Part shown: one piece after another, positions 44,704 to 53,189 of the stretch
How the letters are laid out: every line of letters starts with the position of its first letter
How positions within the stretch are numbered: position 1 is the stretch's first letter
Assembly: GCA_965226925.1 (NCBI GenBank)
Contig: CBDDEN010000010.1
Location: 310,001-374,000, forward strand
DNA from: CBDDCX01 sp965226925
Lineage (GTDB): Bacteria > Gemmatimonadota > Gemmatimonadetes > Longimicrobiales > Gaopeijiaceae
Direction of reading: 5' to 3'
DNA: 64,000 nucleotides
Position numbers and translations under genes: made by a program
The notes under the pieces: generated by a model
The model's database searches: none
What the model was told of the DNA's origin: nothing
The model's input: only the letters and a program-made list of their open reading frames with translations

Positions 44704-45051
44704 TCAATCCGGGAGCATCCTTCCGAGGGGACGTCCACCGAGCAGGTGCATGTGGACATGGTACACTTCCTGCCCACCGTGGGCTCGACAGTTGATGATG
44801 AGCCGGTATCCCGCCTCATCGATCTCCTCCTCCTCGGCCAACCGTGAAGCGATCCGGACCATCCTTCCCAGTGCAGGCTCGTCCGCATCGCTCACGTCCG
44901 CGAGAGTCGGCACGCCCTTGTTCGGCACGATCAAGATATGGGTCGGCGCCTGAGGATCGACGTCGCGGAACGCCGTAACCAACTCGTCCTGGTAGACCAC
45001 GTCTGCAGGAACCTCTCCGCGAACGATCTTCCCGAAGATCGTGTCTGTCAT
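44704..45051 (-). CDS. HIT-family nucleotide hydrolase/transferase (HINT-like)
   Basis: The 115-residue protein has the full HINT pattern: IFGKIVRGEVPADVVYQDELV, THILIVPNKGVPTLADV, and the histidine triad HVHMHLLGGR near the C terminus. Members hydrolyse phosphoramidates such as AMP-lysine. It lies alone, upstream of the symporter and just before the IS1595-type transposon, whose target duplication starts 46 bases upstream of its start codon. Confidence 0.92.
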   Translation of the reverse strand: MTDTIFGKIVRGEVPADVVYQDELVTAFRDVDPQAPTHILIVPNKGVPTLADVSDADEPALGRMVRIASRLAEEEEIDEAGYRLIINCRAHGGQEVYHVHMHLLGGRPLGRMLPD

Positions 45052-45117
45052 CTTGTCCCTTCTTGTAGTAAGGAGCAGGGGCCCGCCGGCTGAACGCTAA
45101 TTAGGGCAATAACATAC

Positions 45118-45146
45118 TTGCGGTACCCGATGAATCCTGTTATTAT
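45118..45146 (+). promoter_or_regulatory. Transposase promoter in the left terminal repeat
   Basis: TTGCGG (45118-45123), a 17-base spacer and TATTAT (45141-45146) lie about 35 bases before the transposase ATG. The -35 hexamer is inside the terminal inverted repeat, so the opposite end carries the same hexamer. Confidence 0.6.
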
Positions 45147-45180
45147 ATAGGTGTTCTAGACACTTAAAGGATTCGAGACG

Positions 45181-46146
45181 ATGGCCGACAAGACCAACAG
45201 CACACCCCAAACCCTCCTCCAAGCGGTCCGCTTCTTCGCTGACGAAGACGAAGCAATCCAGTTCGTCGCTGACATGCGTTGGCCCGATGGCGAGCAAGCA
45301 TGCCCTAAGTGCGGGAGCGTCGCCGAGCACTACTTCATGAAGACCCGCAAGCGGTGGAAGTGCCGCTTCTGCCGTCATCAGTTCTCCGTGAAGGTCGATA
45401 CCATCTTCGAGGGCTCGCCCATCAAACTGTCCAAGTGGCTGCCCGCTGTTTGGATGCTCGGCAACTCCAAGAACGGGATCAGTTCTTACGAGCTGGCCCG
45501 TGCGCTCGGCGTCACTCAGAAGACCGCTTGGTTTATGCTCCACCGTATCCGTGAGGCCATGAGCGATGACGACTTCTCTGTCATGGACGGCGAGGTCGAA
45601 GTCGATGAGACCTACATCGGTGGCAAGGCCAAGAACATGCACCTTGCTCGCAAGAAGCGGATCATCAAGAGCACCGGGGGCCACGATAAGACCGCCGTCA
45701 TGGGTCTGCTTGAGCGGCCCCGTGGCTCCGAGCACTCCTTGGTCCGCACTATGGTCCTCGATGCCGTCACCCAAGAACGGATGCAGGGCGAGATCAAGAA
45801 GAACGTCGAGGCCGGAGCTAACGTCTACACCGACCGCCATTGGGGCTACTACGGGCTCTCCAAGGACTACATGCACGACGTTGTTGACCACGCCTCTGAG
45901 TACGTCCGGGGCCGGGTCCACACCAACGGCATCGAGAATTTTTGGAGCCTCGTGAAGCGTGCCCTGCATGGCACCTACGTATCCATTGAGCCCTTCCACG
46001 TCTTTCGCTATCTCGATGAGCAAGCGTTCCGGTTCAACACCCGGAAGGCCAACGACGGCCAGCGGTTCATGCGTCTGGTCAAGCATGTCGTCGGGAAGCG
46101 GCTGACCTACGCCGAGTTGACCGGAGCCGAGGCATGTCAAATATGA
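45181..46146 (+). CDS. IS1595-family transposase (of the nuclease-carrying transposon)
   Basis: The 321-residue enzyme has a zinc ribbon (CPKCGSVAEHYFMKTRKRWKCRFC), a helix-turn-helix segment (KNGISSYELARALGVTQKTAWFMLHRI), and the ISXO2-like core: VEVDETYIGGK, VYTDRHWGYYG and HTNGIENFWSLVKRALHGTY. It appears intact. It is only distantly similar to the transposase at 23432, so the two IS1595-type elements are different lineages. It converges on the nuclease gene. Confidence 0.94.
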   Translation: MADKTNSTPQTLLQAVRFFADEDEAIQFVADMRWPDGEQACPKCGSVAEHYFMKTRKRWKCRFCRHQFSVKVDTIFEGSPIKLSKWLPAVWMLGNSKNGISSYELARALGVTQKTAWFMLHRIREAMSDDDFSVMDGEVEVDETYIGGKAKNMHLARKKRIIKSTGGHDKTAVMGLLERPRGSEHSLVRTMVLDAVTQERMQGEIKKNVEAGANVYTDRHWGYYGLSKDYMHDVVDHASEYVRGRVHTNGIENFWSLVKRALHGTYVSIEPFHVFRYLDEQAFRFNTRKANDGQRFMRLVKHVVGKRLTYAELTGAEACQI

Positions 46147-46328
46147 AGGACGGGACGAAGAAAGGTCCGCACCATATAGGCGGCGAGGGCCAAGGCCGGG
46201 TCACCGCTGATACTGTGGTGACAGATGGACGATCCGGGATACAACGACTTCGGGGGCTCATAAAACACATCCTCGAAAAACCGAAAGGGCGCTCGGAAGG
46301 AACTCACGACCCATCACGCACACGCTGA
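46134..46328 (+). CDS. Possible small ORF at the transposase 3' end
   Basis: The 64-codon ORF overlaps the last codons of the transposase and the end of the convergent nuclease gene. It is basic and low-complexity (SNMKDGTKKGPHHIGGEG). Translational coupling to the transposase is possible, but I recognise no family, and it may be chance. Confidence 0.3.
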   Translation: MSNMKDGTKKGPHHIGGEGQGRVTADTVVTDGRSGIQRLRGLIKHILEKPKGRSEGTHDPSRTR

Positions 46329-47802
46329 CTTTCCTTGTAGCCGCTGTTGCAGTATCCGTGTGCGAGTTGGGCGTTGTCCACCGACCCCGTGCCCCCATCC
46401 TGCTTACGCTGAACGTGATCGACCGTAATCGACTTCTGGTGGAGGCGCGCGCCGCAGATCGAGCATCGTACGGCGCCCTCTAGTGCCTCACGCAGGAAAG
46501 TGGCTGACTTGGTGTCGCGTGAGAAGTCGGCCCCTTCCTTTTGGTATTCCGCCGAAGCTTCCTTCAAATACGCGAACCCGTTTTTCTTGAGACTATTAAC
46601 GATCCCTTCTTCTGATCGGCCCTGTTCCACTCCATCCAAGACTACCGTGTAGAAATCAGCGATCTTGCCGTACGCCTTCACTCCACTCCCCCGGAAACGC
46701 TCTACCTGGTCAATGAGCGGATGGAAGCGTAGGACCAACTCTTCGAACTCCTTTCGCAAAGACGTGAACCTATAGAACCCATCCGCTTCTTCGAGACGCT
46801 TCATCAGTGTGACGGTCGCCAGGAACCCAGCTGGTCGATAGCGACCAGTGGGACGATAGAAGTAGACGGCTGGGTGTAGACCCAGCGAGCGGGTCTCGTT
46901 GGTAGTTAGGCGGGTCGCTATGCGTCTAACTTTCTTCAAGTAAGCGACCGTTTCTTCGCCCGTCCCATCCTCGGGAATCCCGGCCTGCGAAGCTTCGGTC
47001 GCCACGTCGTTCGCAATGTTCACATAGTCAAACAGCAACCGAACGGTGCCCCCAGAGTACCCGCGACCCGCCACGGGCAGATCCAGTGTCTTAATCGGAG
47101 TTGCGAGGGGCGGATCGAAGAGAGCGTCGTATACCTGGCGGGCTATCCCCTCGATTTCGGTTCGCATTGCCTTGTCAAACGCACTCCAATACTTATGCCC
47201 GACGCCAGCGCGGATTAATGCCCGTGCCGCGAGGGCGTTAGGTTTCCTCCGCGCGCGAATCATCCGCAGTTCCACTGGATCAATCGGCACAGCCTTTTGG
47301 TTGATCTTGAAGAACGACTCTTCGGCCTGAGATGCGCTTCCCTGGACCCACTGGAGGCTTATGGGAACGGTTGCCATATTCCGCGCTCTCTTCACCCGCA
47401 CGGCATCCGAATGCTCCGCGTTTAACCCCGCCCGCGTAACGTCATCGTAAGATCCGATTCCGTTGGCGACCATCCGCCGAGTCCTCTCGGCAACCTTTTT
47501 TTGTTCTGGTGGAATGTAGTTGTCATAGAATCGGCGAGAGTGAACCCCGTCACCATAATCGTCATGTATCCACGCGATCAGGGCACTGAGGCGATGGGCA
47601 CCATCAATGACAAACAACGTCTGGGTTGGTGAGCGCCAGAAGATCAACGAGGGGATAAGGTTTCCATCAAGGAAACTCTCAATGAGTCCGTAAACCGCCT
47701 TCGGTTGCCAGTCGGCGGTTTCCCGCTGGAAGTCGGGCTTGCGGATCAACTGAAAGGTCACGCTGTCCGATTCCAGGTCCGAGGCCCTCAACCCAGTAGT
47801 TA
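46304..47802 (-). pseudogene. DUF262-like/HNH endonuclease passenger gene, 3' part (interrupted by IS427-type element)
   Basis: This frame holds nearly all of a protein of about 528 residues. Near the N terminus DFQRETADWQPKAVYGLIES, DGNLIPSLIFW and FVIDGAHRLSALIAW match the DUF262/DGQHR pattern (QRxxxW and D-G-x-x-R-L), the ParB-like NTP-dependent domain of GmrSD- and DndB-type proteins. The C terminus has a Cys-rich HNH motif: CSICGARL, ITVDHVQRKQDGG, NAQLAHGYCNSGY. The middle is helical and unrecognised. Such fusions are common in anti-phage defence, so a cargo defence nuclease is a reasonable inference. The gene is cut after codon 30 by the nested element; the family start is at 48706. 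Confidence 0.75.
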
Positions 47803-48616
47803 GGGCCTGTTAACACTATCTGAGAGCCTCGACGATGAGCGCAAAGTGGATGAAGGCCGTGAACATCACGTCGAGCTTGTCAAAGCGGGAGAAGATTCTT
47901 CTGAAGCCTTTGAGTCGCCGAAATAACCGCTCTATTTCGTTGCGACGGCGATACATGATTCGATCGTACTGCCACGGGCTAACACGGCCCTGTTTGGGTG
48001 GCACGACCGGCGTAAACCCCAGCTCCAACACCAATTGCCGTGTTTCGGCCCCCTCGTAGGCCCGGTCCATGATCATCGACACAGTGGAGTGTACCGGCTT
48101 CAACATGCGTAGCAGTTCGCGTCCTTCGGGTGCGTCGTGGTTGTGGCCTGGCGATAGCGAGAAGGTTATCGCGGTTCGAGCATCTGCGGCAACCATATGA
48201 ATCTTGGTGGTCCAGCCTCCACGCGACTTCCCGATGGCCTGCGGGCCGTTTTTTTTAGCGCGCCGGTGCCATCAGGGTGCACTTTGACGATCGTACTGTC
48301 GAGCGACAGCGCTTCGATCTTGATCCGGATGATCTGCTCGTCCTGCAGGGCCGCAAAGACACGATCCAGCACACCTGCCCTGGCCCAGCGATTCATTCGG
48401 GTGTAGATCGTATGCCAGTTACCGAAGCGCGCAGGCAACCCGCGCCACTTGCAGCCGTGCTCGGCCACATACAGGATCGCGTTAAGCACTTCGAGATTGG
48501 AGAAGCTCACATTGCCGCGCTGACGTGGAAAGCAAGCCTCTATCCGACGATATTGGGACTCTGTGATTTTCATAGCCCCAATATAATACAAATGGGCCTT
48601 TAGTGTTAACAGGCCC
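47803..48616 (-). mobile_element. IS427-group (IS5 family) insertion sequence, 814 bp, nested
   Basis: The ends GGGCCTGTTAACACTA are inverted repeats and TA is duplicated at 47801-47802 and 48617-48618. It lies inside the nuclease gene of the larger transposon, so it arrived later. It encodes one transposase in two frames. Confidence 0.88.
47816..48591 (-). CDS. IS427-group transposase made by -1 frameshifting
   Basis: The first frame (from MKITESQYRRIEACFPRQRG) holds the N-terminal domain and the first catalytic Asp (ALSLDSTIVKVHPDGTGA). The second frame holds the second Asp (MIMDRAYEGAETRQL) and the Glu (YRRRNEIERLFRRLKGF). The frames meet at A8 (complement of 48249-48256). A -1 slip there gives KKNGPQAIGKSRGGWTTKIH, the expected family sequence. 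Programmed frameshifting at an A-run is known in this group, so the enzyme is probably functional. Confidence 0.88.
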
Positions 48617-48706
48617 TAGTTGTTGAGACGAATTCTTCGGATCTTCTTCTTCTTCGAAATCCTCACGGTGAATGAGGGCGTCGAGGTTAACATACTGCTT
48701 TGCCAT
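48617..48706 (-). pseudogene. DUF262-like/HNH passenger gene, first 30 codons
   Basis: The true start of the passenger gene is the ATG at 48706, preceded by GGAG. It reads MAKQYVNLDALIHREDFEEE and is cut by the IS427-type element after SSQQL. Joining across one TA gives SSQQLTTGLRASDLE with the frame open, so the insertion looks recent. Confidence 0.75.
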
Positions 48707-48731
48707 GGGTGAACTCCGATTGAGGTGGTGC

Positions 48732-48761
48732 ATCATACACCATCCCGTCTGGGTGCCGCAA
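48732..48761 (-). promoter_or_regulatory. Nuclease-cargo promoter in the right terminal repeat
   Basis: Read on the minus strand, TTGCGG (complement of 48756-48761), an 18-base spacer and TATGAT (complement of 48732-48737) lie about 26 bases before the nuclease start. The -35 hexamer is again inside the transposon terminal repeat. Confidence 0.6.
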
Positions 48762-48826
48762 GTATGTTATTGCCCTAATTAGCGTCTGTCCTTAAGCGCC
48801 GGCAAACCCAACGGCCGAGTCCTCCC

Positions 48827-48962
48827 GAGCGGGGCGCGCCCTGGCGGGGCAATCGGTGCGGCGCCGCGCCGAAACCGTGCGCCGCACCGCTTAGCGAGTG
48901 CGTATATAAGAAGCCCCCCGGACCACGAGCGGCCCCGCAGGGCGCGCCCCGCTCCGGGGGGC
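48827..48962 (-). terminator. Nested GC palindromes including the pilBTC terminator
   Basis: On the minus strand after pilC, GCCCCCCGGA/TCCGGGGGGC (48913-48922 with 48953-48962) is followed by TTCTTATATA, a plausible terminator. A second 17-base stem (48827-48843 with 48938-48954) would compete with it because its right arm lies in the terminator loop. A third, inner 10-base stem is 48854-48863 with 48880-48889. Confidence 0.6.
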
Positions 48963-48977
48963 CAGAACCAGAGCTCT

Positions 48978-50280
48978 CTAACCCACTGCGTTGATCATGT
49001 CGAAGATCGGCAGGTACATGGCGACGATCATGCCACCGACGACCACACCCAGAACCACGATCATGATCGGCTCCATGGCCGCGAGCAGTGCTTCTACCGC
49101 CGCGTCGACCTCATCGTCGTAGAAGTCGGCGATCTTCGTGAGCATCGTATCCAAACCTCCGGTCTGCTCACCAACGTTTATCATCTGCACGACCATGGGC
49201 GGGAACACGCCCGACTCCTTGAGCGGGCCGGCGATCGTCTCACCTCCGGCGATCGAAGCTCGTGAACTCATGACCGCGTCGTGGATGACCCGGTTGCCGG
49301 CGGTTTTCGCCGTGATCTCGAGCCCCTCGAGGATCGACACACCGGACGACACCAGCGTTCCCAAGGTCCGGGTGAACCGAGCGACCGCGGCCTTCCGCTG
49401 TAGGTCTCCCAAGATGGGCAAGGCCAGCATCAGCCTGTCGATGAATAGCCTTCCGCCATCGGTGGTGTAGATCTGCCTGATCGCGACCACCGATCCGATG
49501 ATCCCTATCAAGACCGCCCACCAGAACGACTGAAGGAACTGGGACATGCCGATAACGATTCGCGTCGGGAGCGGAAGTGGGATCCCGGCGGATTCGAACA
49601 TCGTCTGGAAAGTCGGGATCACGAAAATCAGGAGGATGACGATGGCCATTCCGGCCACCGAGAAGATGACCGCGGGGTAGATCATCGCGCCCTTGATCTT
49701 CCTGACCAGGGCGTCGTTTTTCTCCAGGAAGGTGGCCAGCCTGAGCAGAATCGTGTCCAGGATACCACCGGCCTCACCCGCGGCCACCATGTTCACGAAG
49801 AGCTCGGTGAACACCTTGGGATGTCTCCCCAGGGCGTCCGCCAGGGTATGCCCCGACTCGACGTCGTAGAGCACCTCGCCGAGGACCTTCGCCAAAGCTT
49901 GGTTCTCGGTCTGCTCCCCGAGGATGTCCAGGCTCTGAACGAGGGGTAGCCCGGAGTTGATCATCGTCGCGAACTGCCGGGTGAAGATGACGACCGGTTG
50001 GTTCTCGGTCTGCTCCCCGAGGATGTCCAGGCTCTGAACGAGGGGTAGCCCGGAGTTGATCATCGTCGCGAACTGCCGGGTGAAGATGACGATGTCGCGA
50101 GAAGGCGATACCGGTCCCGAACTGGATCTGGAACTGCTTCGGCTTTTCCCGAACCGCGACGGGGATCAGCTTCTGCCTGTGCAAGAAGGCCAAGACCTCG
50201 TCCTTGGTAGGAAGCTCAATCTCGCCCTGCTTGATGTCACCGCCGGCGGCCGGACGGGCACTCCAATTGAAGGTCGGCAT
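48978..50280 (-). pseudogene. pilC: Type IV pilus platform protein PilC, with a frameshift and a 99-base duplication
   Basis: PilC is the inner-membrane platform for the PilB/PilT motors. The N terminus MPTFNWSARPAAGGDIKQGE leads to RRQKLIPVAVREK-like sequence, then the frame breaks near 50103. Dropping one T gives ASRDIVIFTRQFATMINSGL, the GspF-domain start. A segment of 33 codons (VIFTRQFATMINSG to EQTENQ) is present twice in frame. The rest is normal: MIYPAVIFSVAGMAIVILL, TLVSSGVSILEGLEI, VGEQTGGLDTML and MIVVLGVVVGGMIVAMYLPIFDM. If both lesions are artefacts the protein is about 400 residues, the usual size. Confidence 0.85.
49899..50092. repeat. 99-base-period tandem duplication in pilC
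   Basis: A 95-base unit (49899-49993) recurs at 49998-50092 with CCGG between. PilC homologues have one copy of this segment. The second junction lies next to the pilC frameshift. Confidence 0.8.
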
Positions 50281-50291
50281 ACTCTCTACCT

Positions 50292-50314
50292 AGAAGGCTG
50301 TTGAAGAGGAACAG
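50292..50314. repeat. Lone end resembling the 288 bp inverted-repeat element
   Basis: The sequence AGAAGGCTGTTGAAGAGGAA closely matches the terminal repeat at 40752. No partner end was found nearby. It lies in the short gap between pilT and pilC. Confidence 0.45.
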
Positions 50315-50332
50315 CCCTCGTGGGGGGCATCA

Positions 50333-51442
50333 TCATGCTGGTGCCGGTTCTCCGACCGCACGCAGCAACTCGTTCGGGTCTCCCGAACGCTTCAGCGCTT
50401 CTTCCAGAGTAATCGTACCCTGCATATAAAGAACCTGCAGCGAGTCGTTCATGGTCTGCATGCCGTGCTTCTTTCCGGCCTGCATGAGCGAGTAGATCTG
50501 GTGGATCTTCTCGTCTCGGATCACCGCCCGAATCGCGGCGGTGCAGATCATGACCTCGGCGGCGGCCACCCGTCCACGTCCCTTCGCCTTGGGCAGAAGG
50601 GTTTGCGTGACGACACCCTCGAGGACGAACGCCAACTGCGCCCTCACCTGAGCCTGCTGGTGGCCCGGGAAGGCGTCGATGATCCGGTTGATCGACTCGG
50701 CCGCCGAGTTGGTGTGTAGCGTAGCGAGCACGAGGTGGCCGGTCTCCGCGATGGTGAGCGCCGCGCCGATCGTCTCCAAGTCCCGCATCTCGCCGATGAG
50801 AATGGTGTCCGGATCCTGTCTCAACGCGTACTTGAGCGCCGCTGCGAAGCTCCGCGTGTCGGCCCCGACTTCCCTCTGGTTCACCATGCAGTGCTGATGG
50901 AGGTGGATGAACTCGATGGGGTCCTCGATGGTGATGATGTGCCCCTTACGCTCCTTGTTGATCTTGTCGACGAGCGCGGCCAGGGTCGTCGACTTGCCGG
51001 AACCGGTCGGGCCGGTGACCAACACCAAACCCCGCGGCCGGTCGGCGAAGTCGGACACTACGCTGGGTAGGCCGAGTTCTGCAACCGTGACGATCTTGTA
51101 CGGGATCTGCCGGATCGCCATCGCGACGCATCCGCGCTGCTTGAACACGTTGCCCCGGAAGCGGGACAGGTTCTGCACACCGAACGAGAAATCCAGCTCG
51201 TCTTCGGTCTCGAAACGCTTCTTCTGGTTCTCAGTGAGTATGGAGTATGCAATCGAAAGGGTATCCTTCGGCGTCAGCACGTGCGTGATCTGAGAGTCGT
51301 GCAGATCCCCGTCGATTCTTATCTTCGGCCGCGCCCCGGCGGTCACGTGCAGGTCGGATGCGCCCTTCTGGATCATCTCCTGAAGGAGGAGGCGAAGGTT
51401 GAGCTCCTGCGTCGCGGGCTCGGTCGTCGTCGGTTGATTCAT
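50333..51442 (-). CDS. pilT: Type IV pilus retraction ATPase PilT
   Basis: PilT depolymerises the pilus. The 369-residue protein starts with LNLRLLLQEMIQKGASDLHVTAGARPKIRIDGDL. Walker A is TGPTGSGKSTTLAALVD, the Asp and His boxes are HIITIEDPIEFIHLHQHCMVNQREVG and GHLVLATLHTNSA, and Walker B is TILIGEMRDLETI. LMQAGKKHGMQTMNDSLQ is the PilT C-terminal signature. It lies between pilB and pilC, 31 bases after pilB. Confidence 0.95.
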   Translation of the reverse strand: MNQPTTTEPATQELNLRLLLQEMIQKGASDLHVTAGARPKIRIDGDLHDSQITHVLTPKDTLSIAYSILTENQKKRFETEDELDFSFGVQNLSRFRGNVFKQRGCVAMAIRQIPYKIVTVAELGLPSVVSDFADRPRGLVLVTGPTGSGKSTTLAALVDKINKERKGHIITIEDPIEFIHLHQHCMVNQREVGADTRSFAAALKYALRQDPDTILIGEMRDLETIGAALTIAETGHLVLATLHTNSAAESINRIIDAFPGHQQAQVRAQLAFVLEGVVTQTLLPKAKGRGRVAAAEVMICTAAIRAVIRDEKIHQIYSLMQAGKKHGMQTMNDSLQVLYMQGTITLEEALKRSGDPNELLRAVGEPAPA

Positions 51443-51473
51443 TCGGCGTTTCGTTGAGGGTTGTCGTGGTGGC

Positions 51474-53189
51474 TCAATCGCCGGCGGCGGTCTCCTTGAT
51501 GACCTCCTCCAGAGTCGTAATACCTCGCTCCACCTTCAGAAGTCCATCCATGCGAAGCGTGAGCATGCCCTGCTCGAGGGCGACTTCACGCAACTCGTCC
51601 GTGCTGGCCTCGGACATGATGGCCTTCCTGATCGGGGTGTTGATGTCCATCACCTCGTAGAGGCCCTGGCGTCCCTTGTATCCCAAGCCACCGCACTTGT
51701 CGCACCCTTCACCCTTGTAGAGGGTCGTCTTGTTGAGCCAGGCGTCGTCGAGCTTGGCCGACTTGAGATACTCATCCGCGTACTTGGTCTCGACCTTGCA
51801 GTTCGAGCAGATGCGCCGGAGGAGGCGCTGCGCCGTCACGAGGTTGAGCGCCGCTGCCAGGTTGAACGGCTCAAGGCCCATGTCGATCAGACGCGTGATC
51901 GTGGAGGGAGTATCGTTCGTGTGAAGGGTGGACAGCACGAGGTGACCCGTGAGGGCCGCCTTGATGGCGATCCCCCCGGTCTCGATGTCACGAATCTCAC
52001 CCACCATGATGATGTTCGGATCCTGCCGCAGGAAGGCCTTGAGCGCCGCCGCAAACGTCATCCCGATCTCGTTGCGCACCAGAACCTGGTTGATCCCGTG
52101 GAGGTTGTACTCGACCGGATCCTCGGCCGTCATGATGTTGACGTCTTCGTTGTTGATCTGGGAGAGGGCGGAGTAGAGCGTGGTGGTCTTCCCGGAACCC
52201 GTCGGCCCCGTCACCAGGACCATGCCGTAGGGATTCGCTATCGCCCCCATGAAATCCGCTTCAGCCTTGGGCTCGAATCCGAAGAGCCCGAGATCGAACG
52301 TGAGGTTTCCGGCGTCCAGGATACGCATCACGATCTTCTCGCCGAAGATCACCGGCAGCGTAGACACACGGAAGTCCACCACCTTGCGCTTCATTCTCAA
52401 CTTGATGCGGCCGTCCTGCGGCACCCGGCGCTCGGCGATGTTCAGGTCCGAGAGAATCTTGATACGTGACGTCAGGGCCGCCTTCATCTTCATGGGCGGC
52501 TTCATGACCTCGAAGAGAGACCCGTCGATCCGGTACCGGACGCGGATTTCTTTTTCGTAGGGTTCAATGTGGATGTCGGAGACGCCCTTCCGCACCGCGT
52601 CCGTCAGGAGGCCGTTGATGAACTTCACGACCGGCGCCTCATCGATCTCCGCCTGAAGAGCAGCGAGGTTGGCGTCGTCGTCGGACTCCTCGACGAACTC
52701 GATGTCCTCCTCGAGGAAGTCCCCGAGGAGTTCGTCCATCGCGTCTTCGGAGGCACCGTAGTAGCGCTCGAGGTGGTTGCGAAGCGTATACTCCCCGACG
52801 ATGACGGGCTCGATGTCGAACCGCGTCTTGAACCGCAGGACGTCCACCGCCTCCATGTCGGACGGATTCGCCATCGCCACGGTGAGGGTCCGGCCGACCT
52901 TCCGTAGGGGCAAGACCAAGTGCTTGTAGGCCATTTCGCCGTCAATGAGCCTGTAGATCTTCTCTTCGACGGTGACCTTTTCGAGGTCGACGGCGGGGAG
53001 ACGGTACTGCTTGGATAACATCCGCGTGAGCTCGTTCTCCGCAACGAAGCCGAGCTTGACGAGTGAGAATCCGACGCGGGTCCCGCTCTCCTTAGCGTCT
53101 TTCAGGGCCTCTGCCAACTGGCCCGCTTCGATGAGCCCTTCTCTTACGAAAAGGTCACCAAGGCGAACTTCTGCGACGTTTGTTGCCAT
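51474..53189 (-). CDS. pilB: Type IV pilus assembly ATPase PilB
   Basis: PilB powers pilus extension. The 571-residue protein has an N-terminal MshEN-like domain (LGDLFVREGLIEAGQLAEAL), DIHIEPYEKEIRVRYRIDG, Walker A TGPTGSGKTTTLYSALSQ, Asp box MTAEDPVEYNLHGINQ, Walker B IIMVGEIRDIETG, and a zinc-binding tetracysteine (CSNC ... CDKCGGLGYKGR). The ATG at 53189 follows GGAGGG. It is the first gene of pilB-pilT-pilC. Confidence 0.95.
   Translation of the reverse strand: MATNVAEVRLGDLFVREGLIEAGQLAEALKDAKESGTRVGFSLVKLGFVAENELTRMLSKQYRLPAVDLEKVTVEEKIYRLIDGEMAYKHLVLPLRKVGRTLTVAMANPSDMEAVDVLRFKTRFDIEPVIVGEYTLRNHLERYYGASEDAMDELLGDFLEEDIEFVEESDDDANLAALQAEIDEAPVVKFINGLLTDAVRKGVSDIHIEPYEKEIRVRYRIDGSLFEVMKPPMKMKAALTSRIKILSDLNIAERRVPQDGRIKLRMKRKVVDFRVSTLPVIFGEKIVMRILDAGNLTFDLGLFGFEPKAEADFMGAIANPYGMVLVTGPTGSGKTTTLYSALSQINNEDVNIMTAEDPVEYNLHGINQVLVRNEIGMTFAAALKAFLRQDPNIIMVGEIRDIETGGIAIKAALTGHLVLSTLHTNDTPSTITRLIDMGLEPFNLAAALNLVTAQRLLRRICSNCKVETKYADEYLKSAKLDDAWLNKTTLYKGEGCDKCGGLGYKGRQGLYEVMDINTPIRKAIMSEASTDELREVALEQGMLTLRMDGLLKVERGITTLEEVIKETAAGD

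Larger units (their letters stand above)
45105..48774. mobile_element. 3.67 kb IS1595-family transposon carrying a DUF262-like/HNH nuclease gene
   Basis: Inverted repeats beginning GGCAATAACATACTTGCGG bound the element. Both sides are flanked by the 8-base target duplication CTAATTAG (45097-45104 and 48775-48782). Inside are an intact IS1595-type transposase, a short ORF, and a convergent nuclease-like gene of about 528 codons that is interrupted by a nested 814 bp IS427-type element. Without the nested copy the transposon would be about 2.85 kb. The passenger looks lower in GC than the chromosome. Passenger genes are known in the IS1595 family. Confidence 0.88.
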
